Assembly (NCBI GenBank): GCA_030824175.1
Contig: JAVBYH010000038.1
Span: 1-8,803 of the forward strand
Direction of reading: 5' to 3'
From: Bacteroidota bacterium
GTDB taxonomy: Bacteria; Bacteroidota; Ignavibacteria; UBA10030; UBA8401
Length of the DNA stretch: 8,803 nucleotides
Shown here: piece after piece, positions 1-6,106 of the stretch
Numbering within the stretch: the first letter of the stretch is position 1
How the letters are laid out: each line of letters opens with the position of its first letter
Notes under the pieces: generated by a model
Databases searched by the model: none
What the model saw: only the letters and a program-made list of their open reading frames with translations
Told to the model about the DNA's origin: nothing
Made by a program: the position numbers and the translations under genes

Positions 1-1
1 G

Positions 2-664
2 GCATACGTTTCGGTGCTCGCATCCGTCGGGGCGAGCCGGCCGAAGCGTGATACTGTGGATGCGCGCGTCGTGAACGATGTGCGCACGGGGAGCGCCACG
101 TACGAGGGACTCACCTACAGGAATAATCAAGGGTTCCCCGCCGCCGCACCCGTCACCGGCATCATCGATACGCAGACGGATGTCGGCGGATGGCCCGTGC
201 TGAATTCGCTCCCTGCGCCTGCGGACGCAGATCGCGACGGAATGCCTGATGCGTGGGAAGCGTCGCACGGACTGAATGCCGCCGACCCGGCGGATCGTAA
301 CATCGTGGGTCCCGACGGGTACACGATGCTGGAAGAGTATTTGAACGGCATCACCGGTCTTCTTTCGTCAGCGGTAGAGCCGGAAAAGGGGATACCGTCG
401 TCAATTTCGCTGGAGCAGAATTTCCCCAATCCCTTCAATCCCTCTACCACGCTCACATTCACGGTGCCGGAGACGGGGTTAACGACATTGACAGTGTCGG
501 ATGTGCTGGGAAGAGAGGTGGCGACCCTCTACACAGGCGAAGCCCCGGCAGGCGCCGTCGTTACGACAGTCTTCGACGGAGCGGATCATGCCTCGGGCCT
601 CTATGTGGCGCGGTTGAGGCACGGAGGGCAGATTCAGGCCAGGAAAATGCTCTATACAAAGTGA
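2..664 (+). CDS. 3' end of a secreted pectate-lyase-like protein with T9SS type A sorting domain (5' partial)
   Basis: The frame is open from the left edge, so the start and probably the catalytic domain lie outside the window; 220 residues are visible. A GTG at 14 is only an internal codon. Residues about 1-65 (a GAxxPKRDxxDxRxVxDVR stretch, then a DVGGWP motif) resemble the end of bacterial PL1-type pectate lyases as I recall them. Residues 75-86 (DADRDGMPDAWE) form an Asp-rich, probably Ca-binding segment of the thrombospondin type 3 kind, followed by a GYTMLEEYLN motif that commonly closes such enzymes. A linker leads to the sorting domain from about residue 136, with the signature N140-FPNPFNPST, a later DVLGREV strand and a GLYVARL strand, ending in a basic tail. 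This predicts export by Sec and then T9SS, with surface attachment or release. Family assignment rests on the non-catalytic tail only; the sorting domain is nearly certain. Confidence 0.65.
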   Translation, partial: AYVSVLASVGASRPKRDTVDARVVNDVRTGSATYEGLTYRNNQGFPAAAPVTGIIDTQTDVGGWPVLNSLPAPADADRDGMPDAWEASHGLNAADPADRNIVGPDGYTMLEEYLNGITGLLSSAVEPEKGIPSSISLEQNFPNPFNPSTTLTFTVPETGLTTLTVSDVLGREVATLYTGEAPAGAVVTTVFDGADHASGLYVARLRHGGQIQARKMLYTK

Positions 665-765
665 CGCCGGCCACGGTACCGCGTGCGCCAGGACACATCG
701 CCCAAGAAAATTGTGGAATATGGCGGGGGATTTTCTTACTATGCGAGTGGAACCGCGTATCGGTA

Positions 766-776
766 TTGTGACACAA
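766..776. promoter_or_regulatory. Near-palindrome TTGTGACACAA in leader of the coiled-coil REC gene
   Basis: TTGTG and CACAA are inverted around a central A, 23 nt before the ATG at 800. Its GTGACAC core recurs in three other gaps of the window. It may be an operator, but it is short and lacks the 6-nt spacing of Rex or CRP sites. Confidence 0.25.
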
Positions 777-790
777 CAATAGAGACGATT

Positions 791-794
791 GAGG
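791..794 (+). promoter_or_regulatory. Shine-Dalgarno site that decides the start of the coiled-coil REC gene
   Basis: GAGG ends 5 nt before the ATG at 800. The alternative in-frame GTG at 683 has no such site, and the extra 39 residues it would add look neither like a signal peptide nor like the charged helical protein that follows. This supports starting at 800. Confidence 0.6.
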
Positions 795-799
795 CAGTA

Positions 800-2407
800 A
801 TGGCTGAACCCCCAAAATTAGACGAGAAAGAACGTCAGGCACGCGTCAGCGCACTCTTGCACGGCGTGGAAGATGCGATTAAAAAAGGCGAACTCGAGGA
901 TGCACTCGACAAGATCCGGAAGGTCTACAAGTACGACATCAAGAACATGTATGCACGGGCGTTCGAAGAACGCATTCTTGTGATGATCGTCCAGCGGGGC
1001 GAGAAGGAGCTGAAGGTCAAGTACGAGCAGCAGCATTCGAAATTGCGGGAGGAGGTCGACAGGAAGGCGCAGATCGAGATCAACCGGAAACTGAAGGAGT
1101 ACCATCGACAATGGGAAGAGGAGACGGCGAAACGTGAAGAGAAGGAGCGCCAGGCGAAGGAGCTGGAGAGCAAAGCTCGCAAAGCATCGCTTGATGAGCA
1201 GAAGGTTGAAGACGAACGCGAGTACAACGCACTGAAGTACGAGAATCGCGACCGGATCGAGCAATGGGAAAAGAAGATGAAGCTCGAAATTCAAACGGCC
1301 GTTGAGAAGGAACGCATCCGCCTCGACAATGAACTGGCCGAGAGGCTGGCTGCGATGTCGGTCCGCCAATCCGGGCCCGCCCAGGCACCCGCGGCGCCCG
1401 CTCCCGTACCTGCCGGGCCGCCCTCCGTCGTGCCGGTGCCGACCGCGACAGTGTCTGTGCCGGCTGTCGTTCCGGAGTCGCCGATCGAATCGAAGGAACA
1501 GATCGAGGCCGAATATACGGTGAAGCTGCTTCAGACCAAGGAGCAGATGGAACAGGAAGCGATGGCCAGGGTCGAGGCCGAACGCCTCAAGCTCCATGAG
1601 GAGGCCCTCGAAAAAGTGCGGCAGGAATACGCAAGCACGCAGTCGGAATTGCAGCGGCAGTTCGAACAAGAGAAGAACTATCTCATCGAAGGCGAACGGG
1701 CCAAAGCAAAGGAACGTCTCGTCGAGGCGTACAGGACGTTCATCATTCTTCTGGATGTCTCGATCCCGCGGGAACATCTCGACGCGCTGCTCCTGTCATT
1801 GCGGGGCATCCTCGGTATCTCAGAGGAGGAACACACGGAGATCATCCGCTCGGTGCAGGTGAACTCGTACATCGATACGCTCAGGGCGAGCTGGCAGAAG
1901 GGGAAGATCACGAGCGACGAAAAGGAACTCCTCGCCCATCTCTGCGACCTCTATCAGATCTCCCCGGAGGAACACGACAGGCTGACCAAACAGGTGAAGC
2001 GGCAGCTCGGCCTTCCCGACGAGAGCGCCCGGATCCTCGCCATCGACGATAGCAAGGACCTTCTTGTGTTCATCGATTACGTCCTGAAAAAAAACTATGC
2101 GAACATCCGCACCGTGGAATCGGTGAAGCTGGCCGTCGAGACGTTCAAACAAGAAATGCCGTCGCTTATTCTCTGCGATGTCATGATGCCGGAAATCGGC
2201 GGGTTCGCATTTTACAATCAGATCCAAAAGGGTGAATACGGCGAGGAGATCAAGAAGGTCCCCTTCGTGTTCATGAGCGGCTGCTCGGACGAGTACATGA
2301 AAAAGATCGCCGACGATCTCGGCGTCAACAAATATCTCGCCAAGCCGTTCTCGAAAGAGACGCTCGAAAAGACGATAAAGGAAATGCTCACGATCGAAGC
2401 CGGCTGA
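800..2407 (+). CDS. Coiled-coil scaffold with duplicated helical module and C-terminal receiver (REC) domain
   Basis: This is a 535-residue cytoplasmic protein with no signal peptide or membrane segment. Domains in order: a helical, TPR-like N-terminus (about 1-65); a very charged Glu/Lys/Arg coiled coil (about 70-185); a Pro/Ala/Val-rich linker (191-228); a second coiled coil (about 230-300); a helical module holding two copies of an IS-x-EEH motif (340-345 and 387-392); and a REC domain (about 412-530). The REC has the acidic pair D416/D417, phospho-acceptor D460 in a CDVMMPE context, switch residue S493 and conserved K515 before PF, so it should accept phosphate. No DNA-binding, enzymatic or kinase domain is seen; output is presumably through protein-protein contacts by the coiled coils. 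Start chosen at ATG 800 from the GAGG site. A csgG-family gene follows after 77 nt. Domain order is the reverse of polarity proteins such as RomR or FrzS, which begin with REC; any similar role is inference. Confidence 0.9.
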   Translation: MAEPPKLDEKERQARVSALLHGVEDAIKKGELEDALDKIRKVYKYDIKNMYARAFEERILVMIVQRGEKELKVKYEQQHSKLREEVDRKAQIEINRKLKEYHRQWEEETAKREEKERQAKELESKARKASLDEQKVEDEREYNALKYENRDRIEQWEKKMKLEIQTAVEKERIRLDNELAERLAAMSVRQSGPAQAPAAPAPVPAGPPSVVPVPTATVSVPAVVPESPIESKEQIEAEYTVKLLQTKEQMEQEAMARVEAERLKLHEEALEKVRQEYASTQSELQRQFEQEKNYLIEGERAKAKERLVEAYRTFIILLDVSIPREHLDALLLSLRGILGISEEEHTEIIRSVQVNSYIDTLRASWQKGKITSDEKELLAHLCDLYQISPEEHDRLTKQVKRQLGLPDESARILAIDDSKDLLVFIDYVLKKNYANIRTVESVKLAVETFKQEMPSLILCDVMMPEIGGFAFYNQIQKGEYGEEIKKVPFVFMSGCSDEYMKKIADDLGVNKYLAKPFSKETLEKTIKEMLTIEAG

Positions 2408-2484
2408 TCCCGGGAGTGCTGCGGAGTCCGCTCCACAACCGTGGTACCGTCCGGCGCGCACTGTAACCATAGGGGATTGAATCT

Positions 2485-3627
2485 ATGAACCGGTGCCTTG
2501 TACTCCTCCTCGCATGTACTGCCGTTCTCGCCGCCCCGAGAATCGTTTCCCAGACAAAATTCTATCATTATTATTCGGCGGGACAGGAATTCCTCGAGAA
2601 GAAGGACTGGCTCCGGGCCATCGGCGAATTTCAAAGCGCCGTCTCGCTCGAATTCGAGGACGCGGGCCGCAAGCGGACATACGGAACGCACTTCATCGAA
2701 TACTATCCTCATCGTGACATGGGATACGCCCATCTGCAGCTGAAGGAGTATGCCGCCGCACGGAAGGAGCTTGAACTGTCCGCCGCGTATGATGAAACGG
2801 ACGATGTGGCCGGGTACCTGGACGAGATCACCGCTGCGACCGGCAGGGACACGGAGCCCGCGGTGGAGCCCGCACCGCCGCCTGCGGCGGCAACACCCTT
2901 CCGCGGGGGCATCATCGCTCCATCGTACGACCCAAGCGCCGTCACGCAGGTCGGATCGCGCCTGGCTGTCGCGGTCATCCCGTTCGAGGCGAAGGGCGAG
3001 GGGAAGGCGTTCGCCGATGCGGTCACCGAAACCATGATCACGAAGCTTGTGAACCTGCGGCGATTCAAAGTGATCGAACGCTCGGCGATCGACAACGTAA
3101 TGAAGGAACAGCAATTTCAGGCATCGGGTATCGTCGACGAGAAGACCGCGGTGCGGCTCGGACGGATCGCCGGCGCGGATGCGATTATCGTCGGCAGCAT
3201 TCTCATCACGACGGGGACCGGAAAATTCAGTGCGCGCGTGATCGACGTGGAGACAGCCGAAACGATCGTCGCCGAAGAACAACCCGTCGACACGCCAATC
3301 ATGAACGTCGTGGCGCAGGTGGTCGGCAATGTCGCAACGATGATACACAACGACCTGCCTCTCGCCGAAGGCATCATCGTCCGAATCGATGCCGATGAAT
3401 TGTACATCAATATCGGCAGCTCGCAGGGCGTACGAAAGGGTACAAAATGTGTCGTGTTCAGGGAAGGGGATCCGATCCACCATCCGGTGACAGGCGAGGT
3501 GCTCGGCAGGAAAGTGACACGCCTCGGCGAGTTGCTGGTTGTGCAGGTGCAGGATCGCCTCGCCTGCATGAAGACACTCGAAACCGAACAGGCATTTAAA
3601 GTCGGCGATAAAGTCGTTCTCAAGTGA
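2485..3627 (+). CDS. CsgG-family secreted protein with N-terminal TPR-like region and extra C-terminal domain
   Basis: 380 residues. A Sec signal peptide (hydrophobic L5-A17, likely cut near A16/A17) is followed by a helical TPR-like region (about 25-115, with a FIEYYPHRDMGYAHLQLKEY motif), a Pro-rich linker (about 127-150), a CsgG domain (about 160-290: AVIPFEAKG strand, ADAVTETMITKLV helix, RFKVIERSAIDNVMKEQ, then GADAIIVGSI), and a beta-rich C-terminal domain (about 293-380) ending in KVGDKVVL. That last part recalls the C-terminal domains of FlgT-like envelope proteins, an inference. C11 in LLAC looks like a lipobox but sits too early for a normal lipoprotein signal, so a soluble periplasmic protein is more likely. 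CsgG of Escherichia coli forms the curli secretion pore; many CsgG-domain proteins in other phyla lack that role, and no curli genes are visible here. An AGGGGA site (2471-2476), 8 nt before the ATG, supports the start. Likely co-transcribed with the genes on either side. Confidence 0.85.
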   Translation: MNRCLVLLLACTAVLAAPRIVSQTKFYHYYSAGQEFLEKKDWLRAIGEFQSAVSLEFEDAGRKRTYGTHFIEYYPHRDMGYAHLQLKEYAAARKELELSAAYDETDDVAGYLDEITAATGRDTEPAVEPAPPPAAATPFRGGIIAPSYDPSAVTQVGSRLAVAVIPFEAKGEGKAFADAVTETMITKLVNLRRFKVIERSAIDNVMKEQQFQASGIVDEKTAVRLGRIAGADAIIVGSILITTGTGKFSARVIDVETAETIVAEEQPVDTPIMNVVAQVVGNVATMIHNDLPLAEGIIVRIDADELYINIGSSQGVRKGTKCVVFREGDPIHHPVTGEVLGRKVTRLGELLVVQVQDRLACMKTLETEQAFKVGDKVVLK

Positions 3628-3630
3628 CAC
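3624..3630. repeat. GTGACAC motif ahead of the outer-membrane barrel gene
   Basis: It overlaps the TGA stop of the csgG-family gene and lies 32 nt before the barrel-gene ATG. It shares the extended form GTGnCACTTCA with the copy at 7955. The stop codon contributes part of the match, so chance is possible. Confidence 0.2.
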
Positions 3631-3662
3631 TTCATTCACAGGATGGCTGAAAGGAGCGTACA

Positions 3663-4856
3663 ATGAGACACTCGGTCCTTTTCATGATCGCCTCTCTGGG
3701 CTCCGCCGGACTGCTCGCGGCCCAGGACTTGAATATCACCGGTGTCGGCGCTCGGGCCGAGGGTTTCGCCGGGGCATTCATCGGCATCGCGGACGACGCC
3801 ACCGCAATCGTCTGGAATCCCGCGGGATTGTCGCAGCTCGAACGATCGGAGGCATCCTTTGTCGGGCGCTTCCTGATGGAAAAAGTGGAATACGCTGAAA
3901 CCGATGTGTCCGAGCCCGGTGCGAGCACCGACCAGTCCCACGTGTTGTTCAACTTCGGGAGCCTGGCGCTGCCGCTTCATTTCGGAAGGACGAGACTCGT
4001 GCTTGCCGCGGCATATCAGCGCCAGCTCGATTTTTACACGAATGTGAAATTTCTGACCACGGAAACGGACGGCAAGGGAGGCGTCGATACGTTCACTCCC
4101 GGATTCGGCATCAACATCGGACCGGTATTCTCAATCGGGGCCGCGGTGAATTTCTGGAAGGGGAAATACAGCGAAACCACAGTCGACGCCGGATATGTCG
4201 AGACGACGCGGACGCAGGACTTCACGTATAAAGGATTCAATGTCGTTGCAGGCGCGATGATCGATCTGGATGGACTGCCGACTCCCATTCCATTCAAGCT
4301 CGGCGTCTGCGTCAGAACGCCGTTCGAGATGAAAGCGGACGGCACAATCGTGGACGTCACAAGCGGTTCAGCACAGACCGATTCCTATGAAGTCGACCAA
4401 ACAATTCAGATGCCGCTCATGCTCGGCGTGGGAACATCCATACGCCTGTTCGAGTCACTGACGTTGGCGGCGGATTATGAGGTGAGGCGGTATGCCGATA
4501 AGGAACTGCGTCAGACGACTGTCGGCGCGGGAGAGGAAACATACACGATCAGCAAGGACGACCTGAAGCAATACCGCATCGGTGCCGAGTATCTTATCGT
4601 CGCAAAGAGCGTCGTCATCCCCATTCGCGGCGGCTATAAATCCCTCCCGACGACGTACCGGAACTATACCGACGTGCAGACGGAATCGAACCAGGTGGTC
4701 GGTAAAGCATGGTCTGTCGGGACGGGATTCATCTTCAGAGGAGTCGCGGTGGACGCCGCGTATACGCGGAGTGAGTATACAATACGGTATGGTTCGGCCG
4801 CCTCGTTAAAAAATACAACCGGAACGATCAGCGTTTCCATGATCGTCTATATGTAA
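3663..4856 (+). CDS. FadL/PorV-like outer-membrane beta-barrel protein
   Basis: 397 residues. A signal peptide (1-20, cut after LLAA) precedes a mature start with the motif GARAEGFAGAFIGIADDA followed by WNPAGL, the N-terminal hallmark of the FadL/OmpP1/TodX and PorV/PorQ outer-membrane families. The rest alternates short amphipathic strands rich in aromatic and small residues with polar turns, as expected for a 14-strand barrel of this length. FadL proteins carry hydrophobic substrates across the outer membrane; PorV is a T9SS shuttle. The sequence alone does not decide between these, and the substrate is unknown. The last residue is Met rather than the Phe or Trp favoured by the barrel-assembly machinery in many Gram-negatives. 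An AAGGAG site (3651-3656) lies 6 nt before the ATG, and the gap to the csgG-family gene is only 35 nt, so the two are probably co-transcribed. Confidence 0.8.
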   Translation: MRHSVLFMIASLGSAGLLAAQDLNITGVGARAEGFAGAFIGIADDATAIVWNPAGLSQLERSEASFVGRFLMEKVEYAETDVSEPGASTDQSHVLFNFGSLALPLHFGRTRLVLAAAYQRQLDFYTNVKFLTTETDGKGGVDTFTPGFGINIGPVFSIGAAVNFWKGKYSETTVDAGYVETTRTQDFTYKGFNVVAGAMIDLDGLPTPIPFKLGVCVRTPFEMKADGTIVDVTSGSAQTDSYEVDQTIQMPLMLGVGTSIRLFESLTLAADYEVRRYADKELRQTTVGAGEETYTISKDDLKQYRIGAEYLIVAKSVVIPIRGGYKSLPTTYRNYTDVQTESNQVVGKAWSVGTGFIFRGVAVDAAYTRSEYTIRYGSAASLKNTTGTISVSMIVYM

Positions 4857-4862
4857 CGCCGC

Positions 4863-4869
4863 GTGACAC
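4863..4869. repeat. GTGACAC motif ahead of the MFS gene
   Basis: It is the core of a 9-bp near-palindrome CGTGACACG (4862-4870), 40 nt before the GTG start. A T-rich stretch (4882-4894) follows but no convincing terminator stem was found. Confidence 0.2.
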
Positions 4870-4909
4870 GGATACCGGATATTTCTTTTATTTTCAGCAT
4901 CAACATCAC

Positions 4910-6091
4910 GTGGATAATTTTAAGAAGAAGATCATCATCATCCTCGGGTCGCTTGCAGCGATCGGGCCATTCTCCATCGACATGTATCTGCCGGGATTCC
5001 CCGCCGTTGCACGGGATCTGGGGACGGACATCGAGCATGTCGCTCTCTCGCTTTCCAGCTACTTTGTGGGCATCTCCGTCGGGCAGTTACTCTACGGACC
5101 GGTGCTCGACAGGTATGGCAGGAAGAAACCGCTGTTGTTCGGCCTTACACTGTACGGGATCGCCGCGCTCGGATGCGCGGCAGTCCCGTCGATCGGCGCA
5201 CTCATCGGGCTTCGGTTCCTGCAGGCGCTCGGGGCCTGCGCCGGCATGGTCGGGGGAAGGGCGATCGTGCGCGACCTCTTCCCGGTAAATGAAACCGCGA
5301 AAATTTTCTCGGCGCTCATGCTCGTGATGGGAGTCGCTCCCATGATTGCCCCCTCGATCGGCGGCGTTGTCACCTCGGTGCTCGGCTGGCGCTTCATCTT
5401 CATCTTCCTCGCTGCATTTGCCGTCGTCATGTACATGACGATACAGCGCTTTCTGCCCGAGAGCAAGGCGCCCGACGCAGCGGTATCGCTGAGGCTCGGT
5501 GCTGTGCTGCGCGAGTATGCGGTGATCTTCCGGACTCCCGCGTTCGTGACGTATGCGATCGCCGGAGGGCTGGCCTCCGCTGGGATGTTTGCGTATATCG
5601 CCGGTTCGTCCTTCGTGTTCATGAACGTGTTCGGATTTTCCGCATTGCAGTTCGGGCAGTTTTTTGCGGTGAATGCATTCGGGCTCGTCGCGGGAAGCCA
5701 GTTGAACACTCTGTGGCTGAGGAAAAGGATGAGCGCGCAGATCGTGCCCGTCGTGAGTGCACTGCTCTTTATGGTTGCCCTCGCCCTTTCGGGCATCAAT
5801 TATTTCTGGGGGCCGAACCTCGCCGGCACCGTTATTCCGCTGTTCCTGTTTCTGCTGCTGTTGGGATTCATGAATCCGAATACGGCGGCGTTGTCGCTCG
5901 CGCCGTTTTCGAAGAATGCGGGGAGCGCATCAGCGCTCCTGGGATCGGTGCAGATGCTTGCAGGGGCGGGCGCATCGGCACTTGTGAGCGGACTGCACAA
6001 CGGGACGATCTATCCGATGACAGGGGTGATGACGGTGTGTGCGGGAATCGCATTCGTCATCATCATGCATCACACGCTGAAGAGCGTGTAG
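4910..6091 (+). CDS. MFS multidrug transporter, Bcr/CflA (DHA1) family
   Basis: 393 residues with about twelve hydrophobic segments, the usual size for DHA1 drug:proton antiporters. Family markers in order: AIGPFSIDMYLPGFP in helix 1 (about 18-31) with D24; MFS motif A, GPVLDRYGRKKP (63-74), between helices 2 and 3; RAIVRDLFP (117-125); and motif C-like GVAPMIAPSIGG (141-152) in helix 5, typical of antiporters. It is an inner-membrane protein likely to export drugs or small metabolites; the substrate cannot be read from sequence. The start is GTG at 4910 with no Shine-Dalgarno site. No in-frame ATG/GTG/TTG lies between it and the preceding gene, and the next ATG (codon 25) would remove helix 1, so GTG is the best choice. 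It follows the barrel gene by 53 nt and may be read through from it. Its stop lies 5 nt from that of the convergent CotH gene. Confidence 0.93.
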   Translation: MDNFKKKIIIILGSLAAIGPFSIDMYLPGFPAVARDLGTDIEHVALSLSSYFVGISVGQLLYGPVLDRYGRKKPLLFGLTLYGIAALGCAAVPSIGALIGLRFLQALGACAGMVGGRAIVRDLFPVNETAKIFSALMLVMGVAPMIAPSIGGVVTSVLGWRFIFIFLAAFAVVMYMTIQRFLPESKAPDAAVSLRLGAVLREYAVIFRTPAFVTYAIAGGLASAGMFAYIAGSSFVFMNVFGFSALQFGQFFAVNAFGLVAGSQLNTLWLRKRMSAQIVPVVSALLFMVALALSGINYFWGPNLAGTVIPLFLFLLLLGFMNPNTAALSLAPFSKNAGSASALLGSVQMLAGAGASALVSGLHNGTIYPMTGVMTVCAGIAFVIIMHHTLKSV

Positions 6092-6106
6092 GGCGATTAT
6101 TTCGCC
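6072..6106. terminator. Two adjacent hairpins at the convergent gene junction, possible bidirectional terminator
   Basis: The first hairpin has a perfect 7-bp stem, ACACGCT (6072-6078) and AGCGTGT (6083-6089), around a GAAG loop (CTTC on the minus strand). The second has a 5-bp stem, GGCGA (6092-6096) and TCGCC (6102-6106), around TTATT. Together they span both stop codons of the convergent genes. Neither strand has a good downstream T-run, so intrinsic termination is uncertain; the hairpins could instead protect mRNA 3' ends or be chance. Confidence 0.35.

Noticed and set aside
711..742. Possible sigma70 promoter ahead of the coiled-coil REC gene (TTGTGG and TACTAT)
   Set aside because: The 20-bp spacer is too long and the boxes are weak; no better pair was found in the 135-nt gap.
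683..799. Upstream extension of the coiled-coil REC gene from GTG at 683
   Set aside because: No ribosome binding site, and the added residues do not resemble the rest of the protein; the ATG at 800 has a GAGG site.
818..1777. 319-codon open frame on the minus strand opposite the coiled-coil region
   Set aside because: Its Leu/Arg/Phe-rich translation is the mirror of Glu/Lys codons in the coiled coil; no domain is recognisable.
2087..2095. A-AAA-AAC slippery heptamer inside the REC domain (possible programmed -1 frameshift)
   Set aside because: The -1 frame ends after a few dozen codons and would destroy the receiver domain; no stimulating structure was seen. Lys-Lys-Asn codons explain the run.
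2408..2484. Possible terminator between the REC gene and the csgG-family gene (GCGG...CCGC)
   Set aside because: Only a 4-bp stem with a 3-nt loop and no T-run; it does not argue against co-transcription.
2218..3663. 481-codon open frame on the minus strand across the csgG-family gene and the end of the REC gene
   Set aside because: It lies antisense to two well-supported genes, has no recognisable domain and no signal, and long antisense frames are common in GC-rich coding DNA with this codon use.
4922..4942. Triplet run (AAG)3(ATC)4 at the start of the MFS gene as a possible phase-variable repeat
   Set aside because: Changes in triplets keep the frame, the copy number is small, and the Lys and Ile codons fit a normal MFS N-terminus before helix 1.
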